Positions 34,924 through 43,493 of a stretch of DNA of 64,000 nt are shown here, in pieces (the stretch's first letter is position 1; the number at the start of each line of letters is the position of its first letter). The stretch lies in the NCBI RefSeq assembly GCF_016907995.1, contig NZ_JAFBDA010000004.1, positions 124,001 to 188,000 on the forward strand, read 5' to 3'. The DNA comes from Clostridium sardiniense (GTDB lineage Bacteria > Bacillota > Clostridia > Clostridiales > Clostridiaceae). The notes below the pieces were generated by a model. That model saw nothing but the letters and a program-made list of their open reading frames with translations. It was not told where the DNA came from and made no database searches. A program made the position numbers and the translations under genes.

Positions 34924-35764
34924 ACTCGACCTCTGCTTCTGCTCTCCTTAAGAAATCAATTGGATCTTTTATATCTTCGCTCCAAGCCTTATATCCAACT
35001 TGTATCTCTAGGTTCAATCCCCCAAGTAAACTATCCTCATCTAAAACTATCTTCTTTATCTCTTCCTTAAGCCTTTTCATTACTACTCTTGCACCTTCTT
35101 CAGTTGATAATAATATATACGCAAAAGTTGAATCATTGATAATATATTTTCTGTCTTCGCCTCTTAATAAAGTACTTATTCTATTTACGGCAAAAGTTAT
35201 AACATCCTTATACTTCTCCTCTCCAAGGAATCCTTTTATCTTATCGCTATATTGTATATTTACTACCATTACAGTTATTGGAATATCTTTTCTTCTCCTT
35301 GTCATGCTTATATATATTGGTAGTTCATTCATAAAAGCTCTTGAGTTTCGCATACCTGTTTCGTGGTCAATCATTACAAGATTATTGTTTCTTTCTCTTA
35401 GTTCAGTTATCTCTTTTTGCATCTTAAAAATAAGGCTTGATATATTAGATATTAATATAGCTGAAATAATAATAATAATAGTCCAGAAATATGTACTAAT
35501 ATCAATTCTACTATTTCCACCTAATGCAAAATAAAGTTTTATACTCATATATACAAAGTCTACAACTAAGGATACTATTAGTGACAATGTTATATTTGTA
35601 TAATAAGATATAATCATAACAATTACTAAAATTAAAAACATAATATAATTTTCAAAGCTTGATTCCAATTTTAATATATTAAATGTAATCCCTATTCCAA
35701 AGAAAAATACTATTAGTATAGTTACTGCTAAGTCTATTTTCTTTCTTATATCTAACGAACTCAC
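34913..35764 (-). CDS. PelD-like c-di-GMP receptor: four membrane helices and a degenerate GGDEF domain
   Basis: The 283-residue protein has four membrane segments (about 11-31, 41-58, 60-80, 92-113), a short coiled-coil and a GGDEF-type domain (about 130-283). MIDHETGMRNSRAF is the usual domain start. The inhibitory I-site RxxD is intact as RGED (201-204). The active-site motif five residues later reads NDSTF (210-214) instead of GGDEF. It therefore cannot make c-di-GMP but can probably bind it, as PelD in Pseudomonas and, as I recall, PssE in Listeria do. It lies between a membrane glycosyltransferase and a deacetylase gene in the same operon, fitting a role as activator. Confidence 0.85.
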   Translation of the reverse strand: MSSLDIRKKIDLAVTILIVFFFGIGITFNILKLESSFENYIMFLILVIVMIISYYTNITLSLIVSLVVDFVYMSIKLYFALGGNSRIDISTYFWTIIIIISAILISNISSLIFKMQKEITELRERNNNLVMIDHETGMRNSRAFMNELPIYISMTRRRKDIPITVMVVNIQYSDKIKGFLGEEKYKDVITFAVNRISTLLRGEDRKYIINDSTFAYILLSTEEGARVVMKRLKEEIKKIVLDEDSLLGGLNLEIQVGYKAWSEDIKDPIDFLRRAEAEVEYDV

Positions 35765-35767
35765 TCT

Positions 35768-37261
35768 TTAACCCTCCTTAATGTCCTTTTTCTTTAATAA
35801 ATTTAATACAAAATATAAAAACATTATGTCCCAAGACATGTTGTACATAAATTCATGCTTAGAAAGGTCCGCATCTCCTGCTCCAACTAATGATGTCGCT
35901 ATTTGGACTAATCCTATTAAGAATATATATACATAAGCCTCTTCCATTAATCTCCCACTCTCATCATCTTCATATCTTGAAAGTTTATATCTTTTTATAG
36001 ATAAAATGAAAAATAATATTATATAAATCATAGATGCAATAAATGTTTTAGGCAAATATTCACTCTTAAATGTACTCCATCCACTGAAGAAATAAGATTT
36101 AGCACCTGGCTCCCTTCCTGCACTTTTTTCATAATTTCCTTGTGTAATTGGCCTTATATAATAAGCATTTCTGAATCCTATATCAATCATCTTAAACATA
36201 TCCTTAGGATGTGTCGCATAATAAAGAATTATTTTATCTATCGTAAAATGATCATAATATGATTTAATAAGATCTTTATTTTTCAAATCAATTTGAGGGA
36301 CATCTACAAAATATATTGTATTTTCTAGCAATGAATATTGATCATTTATATTCATATCATCTAGTATTTTATCTGCATCTCCTTCATCTAAAAGAATACC
36401 TCTATTTAATGCATGATATCTATTTATATAGTCAAAGTCTCCTTCTATTGATTTGTAAAAAAATCCTGCTCCTACAACAAATGCTATTGCCATTATACAA
36501 GATAGTATTTTTACTGATAATTTATTTGTATAATGCAATATTCTCCACATTAAAATTCCAAGTAATACACCAGTAGGTGCTAATTGCTGCTTAGCTCCAA
36601 AGAATATAAAAGATGTAATAAAAAAGGTAATTAAGTTATACCAAGTAAATTTATTAAGTCTTATCATATAGAGTAATATTCCTATACTCAATAAAAAGAA
36701 TGGTATATTAACTCCTTCTCCATAGAAAGAATTAAAATATGCTATATAGCCAGTGTCCATAAAAATAAATATGTATAATAAAGTTATCATTAACTTAAAT
36801 ACTGGCCTTCTTAAGTACGATGTAAATACCTTTACTAATATATAAGCAGCTATTGCATGAAATACAAGTAATATAGCTGACAAAAATCGGATATCAAATA
36901 TTTTATTATTACCTGTAATTAATTTATTTAACATAATTGCTGGTTTTATTAGAATAGATTGAGTTGATATAAGCATTCTTTTGTTATCACTATGATACTG
37001 ATTAATACCATAGTCTTTTTGAAAGTATTTAAAATGCTCATCTTGTTGATCTTCTGGATTATTGTTTAAATAATGAAGATCATTTTGACTTATAATTCTA
37101 AAAAAGTCACCATTATTAGCCATACCTATTAAAGGTTTAATAAATAATGTCATTGATCCTATAGCTAAAACTAATATTACAGCTAATATTGGAAAATTCA
37201 CTCTATTTAGCATAATATCTGCCCTTATCGCACCATTCTTAATACTATTAAATAATTTCAT
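35768..37261 (-). CDS. Membrane glycosyltransferase-like protein (WsfD-type hexose transferase family)
   Basis: The 497-residue polytopic protein has about ten hydrophobic segments and a large extracytoplasmic loop (about 270-370). GMANNGDFFRI near residue 46 and AYFNSFYGEGVNIPFFLLS near 175 are typical of GT-C-like transferases annotated as WsfD. The loop ends in GREPGAKSYFFSGWSTFKSEYLP. It would use a lipid-linked sugar at the outer face. It is the first gene of the exopolysaccharide operon and ends three bp before the GGDEF-like gene. Substrate unknown. Confidence 0.75.
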   Translation of the reverse strand: MKLFNSIKNGAIRADIMLNRVNFPILAVILVLAIGSMTLFIKPLIGMANNGDFFRIISQNDLHYLNNNPEDQQDEHFKYFQKDYGINQYHSDNKRMLISTQSILIKPAIMLNKLITGNNKIFDIRFLSAILLVFHAIAAYILVKVFTSYLRRPVFKLMITLLYIFIFMDTGYIAYFNSFYGEGVNIPFFLLSIGILLYMIRLNKFTWYNLITFFITSFIFFGAKQQLAPTGVLLGILMWRILHYTNKLSVKILSCIMAIAFVVGAGFFYKSIEGDFDYINRYHALNRGILLDEGDADKILDDMNINDQYSLLENTIYFVDVPQIDLKNKDLIKSYYDHFTIDKIILYYATHPKDMFKMIDIGFRNAYYIRPITQGNYEKSAGREPGAKSYFFSGWSTFKSEYLPKTFIASMIYIILFFILSIKRYKLSRYEDDESGRLMEEAYVYIFLIGLVQIATSLVGAGDADLSKHEFMYNMSWDIMFLYFVLNLLKKKDIKEG

Positions 37262-37389
37262 AGTAAAAAGCTCCTTCTCTATAATGCCTTTATTTAAATC
37301 ATACTATTTTTAAAAGTATATATAGCAAATAAACATTATATTTTTTATAAACATTTTTATACTTCTTATTTCTTAAATTAGATAATTTT

Positions 37390-37421
37390 AAAGGTTAACT
37401 TATTTAAATGAGTTAACCTTT
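37390..37421 (-). terminator. Terminator of the HAD phosphatase gene
   Basis: AAAGGTTAACT / AGTTAACCTTT is an 11-bp stem with a 10-nt loop. It lies between the HAD gene stop and the exopolysaccharide operon, so the operon needs its own promoter in 37262-37389. Confidence 0.75.
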
Positions 37422-37444
37422 ATATTCTTAAAATATCCATTTAA

Positions 37445-38230
37445 TTATTTTATTATGTTATCTACAATTTCATGAACAAAGTCTATATGATTCTTAGCAT
37501 ATTCTTTTACGCCCTCTTCCGCCCTATTAAATGTATAACTATTATTAGTTATATTAAACATAGATACATCATTAAAAGAATCTCCAACTGTATATATATC
37601 ATCAAAACTCTTATTTTCAAGTTCTAGTACCTCTGTAAGTCCATTTCCCTTTGATGAACCTTTTGATACTATATCAACAAAAAATTGATTTCTAAATATT
37701 CCAAGTTCATCTCCAAACATACCTATTAAATTTTCTTTTATTTTCTCCGCTCTTTCTATTGAGCCATCTGTCGCAAATACACTTAATATAAGGGCTCCAC
37801 TTTTTAATTTTAATATCTCCTCTTTTGATGCTGTATCAACATCTAATTCTGCAAAGAATTCAAGATTATTTAAATCAACACTAGGGTTTTCAATTAAATT
37901 CATTCCATTTCCATTATCAAAATAAACCATTGTATTTTCTTCTTGTGAGAATTCTTTAATAATCTTTTCTACCACTTCAAAACTTATCATACTATTTTTT
38001 ATAACCTTAAGGTCTTTATCTAATATTAATGCTCCGTTACAAAGCACTAAGTAATCAAATTCTAACTCATATTTTTCTAAGACATCTTTCATCCCTAAAA
38101 AAGTTCTTCCAGTGGATACAATAAATTTGTGTCCTTCTTTCCTTAGTCTCTTTATTCCCTCAATATCCTTTTGATTAATCTCTTTATCAACTAATAAAGT
38201 TCCATCAAAATCACTCGCTAGTATCTTCAT
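37445..38230 (-). CDS. HAD superfamily phosphatase (Cof-type)
   Basis: The 261-residue cytoplasmic phosphatase begins MKILASDFDGTLLVD, which is HAD motif I. The motif II Thr/Ser is in FIVSTGRTF near residue 41, the Lys in SKGSSKGNGLTEVLE near 188, and motif IV in YTVGDSFNDVSMF near 207. The C2B cap domain makes it a Cof-type sugar phosphate or flavin phosphate phosphatase. The ATG at 38230 follows TATGGAGG; an upstream GTG/ATG-like extension lies before that site. Substrate unknown. Confidence 0.9.
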   Translation of the reverse strand: MKILASDFDGTLLVDKEINQKDIEGIKRLRKEGHKFIVSTGRTFLGMKDVLEKYELEFDYLVLCNGALILDKDLKVIKNSMISFEVVEKIIKEFSQEENTMVYFDNGNGMNLIENPSVDLNNLEFFAELDVDTASKEEILKLKSGALILSVFATDGSIERAEKIKENLIGMFGDELGIFRNQFFVDIVSKGSSKGNGLTEVLELENKSFDDIYTVGDSFNDVSMFNITNNSYTFNRAEEGVKEYAKNHIDFVHEIVDNIIK

Positions 38231-38250
38231 ATTACCTCCATAAATAAAAA

Positions 38251-38288
38251 AAATATATCTCACACTTACTATAGCATGAGATATATTT
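38251..38288 (-). terminator. Terminator of the hydrogenase gene
   Basis: AAATATATCTCA / TGAGATATATTT is a 12-bp stem with a 14-nt loop. On the minus strand it is followed by TTTTTATTT, 24 bp after the hydrogenase stop. Confidence 0.8.
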
Positions 38289-38311
38289 AAATTACAGATT
38301 ATTCTACAGAA

Positions 38312-40066
38312 TTATACAATTTCTTCTGATTTTTTATCTTTTTTCTTATACTTAAGATGTAATAACTCATGAGCCTTTCCATGACCTGGATGTCCCATAT
38401 ATGTTTCATACATCTTTAATAAAGCTTCATTTTCATGAGATTTTCTCTTTTTAAAGTTTTTATCTTGATTATATAAAACAGATGCTCTTACAGCTCTTAC
38501 ATTTATCTTTTCTCTATCTGTAGCACTTACATGTGGCTGACCACCACCATCTACACATCCACCAGGACATGCCATTACTTCGATGAAGTGGTATTGTTTA
38601 TTATCAAGTCTTCCACTTTCAATGAATTCAAAAAGATTTGCTGAACCATTAACTACAGCTAGATTATAGTCTTTTCCACCTATCTTTACCGTAGCTTCTT
38701 TAATTCCATCTAATCCTCTTACTTCATGATATTCTACATTTTCTAAGCTTTCATTTTCAACAAAGTCCTTAGCTGTTCTTATCGCAGCTTCCATAACTCC
38801 ACCTGTTGCTCCGAATATTACTCCAGCACCGGTGTATTCTCCCATTGCAGGATCTTGAACTCCATCTTCTAAATTAGCAAAATCTATCTTTCTAGCTTTT
38901 ATCATTTTAGCTAATTCTCTTGTTGTAATAACAGCATCTATATCTCTTAATCCATTTTGTTCCATTTCTGGTCTATCAGCTTCATATTTTTTAGCTGTAC
39001 ATGGCATAACAGTTACCGTAAATACCTTTTTAGGGTCAATATCAGCTAATTGAGGATAGTATGTTTTAGTAGCAGTACCAAATATTTGTTGAGGTGATTT
39101 AGCTGTTGATAAATTATCTATAAGATTTGGATAGTAATTTTCAACTTGTCTTACCCAAGCAGGACAACATGATGTAAGCATTGGGAAAGGTCCACCTGCC
39201 TGTATTCTTTGGACAAGCTCAGTTGCTTCTTCCATTATGGTCATATCAGCACCAAAGTTTATATCAAATACTTTATTGAATCCTAATTCTCTTAAAGCAG
39301 TATATAATTTACCAGTTACATCTACCCCATAACCCATTTTGAATAATTCACCCATTGAAGTTCTTACAGCAGGAGCCATAGCAACTAATACATGCATTTC
39401 TGGATCAGCTAAAGCTTCTTCAACTCTTTCAATATGTGATTTTTCTTCTAATGCAGCCACTGGACATGCAGATACACATTGTCCACATAATAAACAATTT
39501 GTATCATCAAAACATTTATTATCTGTTGGAGCTACCATTCTAGTTCCATCAAAGTTTGCTATCTTTATAGCTTCTGTACCTGATTTTACTTTACAGCTTG
39601 ATTGGCATCTTCCACAAAGTACACACTTTGTTCTATCTATAGTAATTGATTTACTTCTTTCATCAATATATTCACTTTTATCTTTTGGTAAGAAAGGCGT
39701 TGTTGCTCTTCCTTTACTTTTTATAACTAATTTTAAGAACTCACAAGTTTCTCTTCTTGAACATGGTCCACACTTGAATTCATGTTTATTTAATAAAGCT
39801 GAAACTCTAGATTTAACTCTTTCTTGAACCTTTTCTGTGTTTGTTCTTATAACCATTCCATCTTCAACTTTTGTAAGACATGCTAGTACAAGATTTGGTT
39901 TACCTTCAACTTCTACTGCACAAACTCCACACTTACCAACATTTCCACACTCTTTTAAATAGCAAAGAGTAGCAATGTCATCAATCCCATTTGCTCTCGC
40001 TGCATCTAATATATTAGTACCTTCTGCAACTTGGATTTCCTTATCATTAATAACTAATTTTTTCAT
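38312..40066 (-). CDS. hydA: [FeFe] hydrogenase, clostridial CpI-like
   Basis: This 584-residue enzyme makes H2 from protons with electrons from ferredoxin during fermentation. The N-terminus has a plant-type [2Fe-2S] domain (CYLKECGNVGKCGVC...C, about 34-65). Next comes a His-Cys3 cluster (HEFKCGPCSRRETC, about 94-110) and two [4Fe-4S] sites (CVLCGRCQSSC about 147, CLLCGQCVSAC about 190). The H-cluster domain has all three signatures: TSCCPAW, MPCTAKKYE and EVMACPGGCVDGGGQP. The length matches the monomeric CpI type. It needs HydE/F/G maturases, which are not in the window. A Rex-like site lies in the promoter region. Confidence 0.97.
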   Translation of the reverse strand: MKKLVINDKEIQVAEGTNILDAARANGIDDIATLCYLKECGNVGKCGVCAVEVEGKPNLVLACLTKVEDGMVIRTNTEKVQERVKSRVSALLNKHEFKCGPCSRRETCEFLKLVIKSKGRATTPFLPKDKSEYIDERSKSITIDRTKCVLCGRCQSSCKVKSGTEAIKIANFDGTRMVAPTDNKCFDDTNCLLCGQCVSACPVAALEEKSHIERVEEALADPEMHVLVAMAPAVRTSMGELFKMGYGVDVTGKLYTALRELGFNKVFDINFGADMTIMEEATELVQRIQAGGPFPMLTSCCPAWVRQVENYYPNLIDNLSTAKSPQQIFGTATKTYYPQLADIDPKKVFTVTVMPCTAKKYEADRPEMEQNGLRDIDAVITTRELAKMIKARKIDFANLEDGVQDPAMGEYTGAGVIFGATGGVMEAAIRTAKDFVENESLENVEYHEVRGLDGIKEATVKIGGKDYNLAVVNGSANLFEFIESGRLDNKQYHFIEVMACPGGCVDGGGQPHVSATDREKINVRAVRASVLYNQDKNFKKRKSHENEALLKMYETYMGHPGHGKAHELLHLKYKKKDKKSEEIV

Positions 40067-40120
40067 CCTAAAAGACGTACCTCCATTAACTTAAATTTAA
40101 AACTCTCTTAAACAAAAACT

Positions 40121-40138
40121 TTGTTATAATTTTAACTT
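40121..40138. promoter_or_regulatory. Possible Rex (NADH/NAD redox) operator upstream of hydA
   Basis: TTGTTATAATTTTAACTT matches 11 of 14 fixed positions of the clostridial Rex operator TTGTTAA-N4-TTAACAA. It lies about 55 bp before the hydA start and overlaps a TATAAC that could be the minus-strand -10 hexamer. It is a partial match, so this is a suggestion only. Confidence 0.35.
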
Positions 40139-40364
40139 ATAATAATAAAAATAAAATTTATATTATTAAGTATAAATTTATATAAAATATCTAATCATAT
40201 TTAAACTACTATTAGATTTTAACCTATTCCGATACTAATATCAATTGGAAGTTCCTATTATTATGTATCAGAATTTCCTATAACTTGCATTAACAAACGA
40301 TTTCTACTATACTTTTATTATATTTACTAAGAAATTTCCAATAAAAGTAACAAAGGAGTAATTA

Positions 40365-41255
40365 ATGATACTTGTATACAATAGAACTACAAAATCACAT
40401 GAGGAAGAAAAGGTAGCTGGAAGAAAGTATTTAGAATGGTGCTATCAATCACCTGCTGGCAAACGCCTTACCGAATTATTAATTAAGAAAAAACTTTGCT
40501 CTAAAATGTATGGACTTTTCTGTGACACTAAATTAAGTACAAAGAAAATACCACAATTTATAGAAGATTTTAATATTGATATGAATATATATTCTAAAGA
40601 AGCTTCTGATTTTATAACATTTAATGATTTCTTTGCAAGAACGGTGCTACCAAATGCTCGTCCAATTCCAGATGATATTAATAAGTTAATGTCACCTGCA
40701 GATGGAAGACTCTTTGCTTATGAAAACATAGATATGAATAAAATCGTTCAAGTTAAGGGAATTACATATAGCTTAAAGGAATTGCTTGGAGGCTCAAATG
40801 TTGCTAAAGACTATGATGGCGGAACCTGTTTAATTTTTAGACTTTGTCCAACAGATTATCATAGATATCACTTTATAGATTCTGGTATCCCTGGACCAAA
40901 TCACTTTATAAGAGGAAATTACTATTCAGTAAATCCTATAGCAGTTGATAAAATACCTAAATTATTCTGCCAAAATAAACGTGAATGGTCAGTATTTAAA
41001 TCAGATAATTTTGATGATGTACTCTATGTTGAGGTAGGGGCAACATGTGTTGGTAGTATAATTCAATCATACACAGTAGGCAAACACGTCAATAGAGGCG
41101 ATGAAAAAGGATATTTTAAGTTTGGTGGATCAACAGTTATAGTATTCCTAAAAAAAGGGATAGTTAAAATTGATGATGATATAATAAATCAAACTAATTT
41201 AGGATATGAAACAAAGGTAGTTATGGGTGAAGAAATAGGTACCAAGATACTATAG
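40365..41255 (+). CDS. psd: Phosphatidylserine decarboxylase proenzyme
   Basis: This 296-residue membrane-associated pyruvoyl enzyme makes phosphatidylethanolamine from phosphatidylserine. Features are [16 protein letters not shown] (about 87), MSPADGRLF (about 108), and [13 protein letters not shown] (about 160) with the catalytic His. The self-cleavage site FKFGGST (about 250) carries GGST instead of the textbook LGST, as in other clostridial enzymes. Ser253 or its neighbour becomes the pyruvoyl group. AAAGGAG precedes the ATG. No pss gene is adjacent. It faces convergently toward the CARF nuclease gene. Confidence 0.95.
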   Translation: MILVYNRTTKSHEEEKVAGRKYLEWCYQSPAGKRLTELLIKKKLCSKMYGLFCDTKLSTKKIPQFIEDFNIDMNIYSKEASDFITFNDFFARTVLPNARPIPDDINKLMSPADGRLFAYENIDMNKIVQVKGITYSLKELLGGSNVAKDYDGGTCLIFRLCPTDYHRYHFIDSGIPGPNHFIRGNYYSVNPIAVDKIPKLFCQNKREWSVFKSDNFDDVLYVEVGATCVGSIIQSYTVGKHVNRGDEKGYFKFGGSTVIVFLKKGIVKIDDDIINQTNLGYETKVVMGEEIGTKIL

Positions 41256-41256
41256 T

Positions 41257-41289
41257 AAAATAACTCAAGATTTAATCTTGAGTTATTTT
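41257..41289. terminator. Bidirectional terminator between psd and the DUF1887 gene
   Basis: AAAATAACTCAAGATT / AATCTTGAGTTATTTT is a perfect 16-bp stem with a 1-nt nominal loop, so the real loop is larger. T residues occur on both sides. It overlaps the end of the DUF1887 coding sequence. Confidence 0.85.
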
Positions 41290-42408
41290 GTTTATTATAT
41301 TCTCTAATGTTTTTTTAAAGATATTTATATCTCTATCAAGTATAACTAAGTGTATTCCCATCTCTCTTGCTCTATCTATCACTGATGATTTATTTGGCTT
41401 TTTAGTAGCTATTAGTATCTTTTTAGAAATTTCTCCACCAATTCTATCACTATATACCTTTAATTCATTAAGTGTATTTTCATCATACTTTGCACTGTCC
41501 TTGCAAGATATACATACCATAACTGAATCTTTAATAGCCACAACGTCTAATTCGTTTTTTATATTTCCATGAAGTTCATTCCACATAAATACAACTCCAC
41601 TTTTAACATCATCTATAGAATTTATTTCTTTAACTATACTTTCCGTAAGTATCTCAAGCCAAGTTCCACTTTTAAATATAAATCCTTTTAGATAATCATT
41701 CAAAAATGTAACTTTTATACTCTTATCTTCTTCTACATCTATTAAATTTAATTTTTTAAGATTGCTTATTACTTTAAATAAGATAGTTTTCTCTTCATCA
41801 CATAGTTTTTCTTTATTTATGGTAACTATTCTTTGATTATTATAATCGTGTGAAAATATTTCCGTATCATATAACCTTTGTTTGTATTTATGCCATATAT
41901 CCATATTTTCATAGATTATCTTAGCAAAATCTAATATCTGATTATCATTTGTAAGTCTACACTCATGAGATATTATATTATTGCCATTCGATTTAAATAT
42001 TTCCTCTATATCTAAATCTACAAGCTCCTCTTCTAATATATTTAAATTCTTCTTAAACCAATATTCCTTCTTTTTAGGTATATCAACATATACTCCATCT
42101 ATATTAAGTTCTTTACATTTATATAAAAGTTTAAGAGCCTTTAATGTATCATTTAAAGTTAGGTTTATTATAAGTCTATTCTCTTTACCTTTAAACCTAT
42201 CTATTATACTCTCTATATTCTCTTTTACTATTTCAATATTACTATCATTATTATTTTCTTTATATATCTCCACTAAATTATCAAAGATCTCTTCTTTATG
42301 CACATTACATTCAGCAACAATTATATTTTCAAACTTATATTTTTTAGCTAAAATTATTCCACTCTCATTATGATCATTAAATACTGTAAGCAAGGTACCT
42401 TCTTTCAT
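41272..42408 (-). CDS. DUF1887 family CARF-domain nuclease (Card1/Can2-like), stand-alone
   Basis: The 378-residue cytoplasmic protein has an N-terminal CARF-like Rossmann domain (residues about 1-140, with LIINLTLNDTLKALKLL near 80). A helical/winged linker follows, then a C-terminal PD-(D/E)xK nuclease domain. Nuclease residues are GTWLE (248-252), NELD (285-288) and CISCK (299-303). Card1 and Can2 of this family are cyclic oligoadenylate-activated nucleases in type III CRISPR systems. No CRISPR array, Cas10 or ring nuclease gene is in this window. An alternative trigger or a distant CRISPR locus is possible. Single gene. Confidence 0.85.
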   Translation of the reverse strand: MKEGTLLTVFNDHNESGIILAKKYKFENIIVAECNVHKEEIFDNLVEIYKENNNDSNIEIVKENIESIIDRFKGKENRLIINLTLNDTLKALKLLYKCKELNIDGVYVDIPKKKEYWFKKNLNILEEELVDLDIEEIFKSNGNNIISHECRLTNDNQILDFAKIIYENMDIWHKYKQRLYDTEIFSHDYNNQRIVTINKEKLCDEEKTILFKVISNLKKLNLIDVEEDKSIKVTFLNDYLKGFIFKSGTWLEILTESIVKEINSIDDVKSGVVFMWNELHGNIKNELDVVAIKDSVMVCISCKDSAKYDENTLNELKVYSDRIGGEISKKILIATKKPNKSSVIDRAREMGIHLVILDRDINIFKKTLENIINKITQD

Positions 42409-42507
42409 AATAATTCTCCTTAAATGTTCTATTTTATAATTAATTTAACCTTTAAATACAACTTTAATTCAATGAGAAGTATAATGTATCCAATAATTAT
42501 TGCTAAA

Positions 42508-42538
42508 AAAAGAGAAACCCTATATAGGTTTCTCTTTA
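42508..42538 (-). terminator. Terminator of the surface glycan operon
   Basis: AGAGAAACC / GGTTTCTCT with a 7-nt loop is followed on the minus strand by TTTTTTTA. It lies nine bases after the stop of the gene at 42547. Confidence 0.85.
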
Positions 42539-42546
42539 AATTCAAA

Positions 42547-43014
42547 CTATAAATTATCTATAGTATCATTTATAAAGTTGATAAGCTTACTATTATCAAA
42601 TACATATTCCTTTAAATCTATTTCCTTGTAGTTATTAATAGCTTCATTTAATGAATCAAAATCTGTACAATTAATTGTATATCCCTCTTTTGATAGCTTA
42701 TTACATATTTCTAATTGATGATCATCATTATGTTCCTTATACTTTGAAAGCCTTGGCATAGTTATAACTTTCTTCCTATATCTAAGCCCAGTAAGTATTG
42801 AACCAACTCCTCCATGAGTTATAACAAGATCACTTTTATTTATATATTCATTGAATTCCTTTGGTGATAAAAAAGGTATTACCTTATATTTTTTTGAAGA
42901 AAACTCTGTATTCCCTGATTGGATTATAACTTGCTCGTTAATATTCATATCTTCTAAATACTGTAACATTCTTTTAAACTCTAGCTCATGAGTTCCTAAA
43001 ATAACGAATATCAT
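42547..43014 (-). CDS. Glycosyltransferase catalytic subunit, Alg13/PssE-like
   Basis: The 155-residue protein matches the C-terminal half of GT28 transferases, which in two-part enzymes (Alg13, streptococcal EpsF/PssE) is separate. It begins MIFVILGTHELEFKRMLQYLEDM and has VIPFLSPKEFNEYINKSDLVITHGGVGSILTGLRYRKKVITMPR (about 47-90), the UDP-sugar binding loop. It overlaps the stop codon of the membrane-anchoring partner gene by one base (TAATG), so the two are translationally coupled. Confidence 0.9.
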   Translation of the reverse strand: MIFVILGTHELEFKRMLQYLEDMNINEQVIIQSGNTEFSSKKYKVIPFLSPKEFNEYINKSDLVITHGGVGSILTGLRYRKKVITMPRLSKYKEHNDDHQLEICNKLSKEGYTINCTDFDSLNEAINNYKEIDLKEYVFDNSKLINFINDTIDNL

Positions 43015-43484
43015 TAATATAAATCTCCTTTGTAAATTGCATTTTCATAAACATCAAGCATTTCTTCATGTTGAACTAAAAATACATCTGCAATTTTATT
43101 TATCATCCTACCAGACATACTTTGAGAATTTACTCTTGCAAATGTTTCAATAAATATTATCTTCTTCTTAAATAACTTTGCAATATAACACATTGGTACC
43201 GCTGTGTGAGCTCCAGTTGTTACTATTACATCTGGTCTTATCTTCATATATAAAAATAATGATTTTATTATGTTATATGGAAACTTAAACATATAACTAA
43301 GCATATAATTTCTAGCTCCGTACACTAAATAATTTATTTTATTTCCATACTCTTCTTTAAATTTTAAAGTAGTATCATTCTTCTCAGTTATTATATGATA
43401 ATCATAGTTTTTAAATATACTTTTTAATTGCATTAATTCAGATAAGTGTCCACCAGTTGATGATATAAATATAACTTTTTTCAT
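43014..43484 (-). CDS. Glycosyltransferase membrane-anchor subunit, Alg14/PssD-like
   Basis: The 156-residue partner protein begins MKKVIFISSTGGHLSELMQL, the Alg14-type glycine-rich start. It continues with HIITEKNDTTLKF, RPDVIVTTGAHTAVPMCYIAKLFKKKIIFIETFARV (about 88-122) and a hydrophobic surface that places the complex on the membrane. The ATG at 43484 follows AGGTGAG; a GTG nine bases upstream is inside that ribosome site. With the next gene it forms a two-subunit UDP-sugar transferase acting on a lipid-linked glycan. Confidence 0.9.
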   Translation of the reverse strand: MKKVIFISSTGGHLSELMQLKSIFKNYDYHIITEKNDTTLKFKEEYGNKINYLVYGARNYMLSYMFKFPYNIIKSLFLYMKIRPDVIVTTGAHTAVPMCYIAKLFKKKIIFIETFARVNSQSMSGRMINKIADVFLVQHEEMLDVYENAIYKGDLY

Positions 43485-43493
43485 GTATCTCAC

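Noticed and set aside
37262-37444. c-di-GMP riboswitch before the exopolysaccharide operon
   Set aside because: I looked for the GEMM core and found no match. Only the HAD terminator and promoter-like A/T sequence are present.
40249-40345. Three GAAnTTCCTATA-like direct repeats upstream of psd
   Set aside because: They are degenerate and A/T-rich and match no binding site I know; the spacing is irregular.
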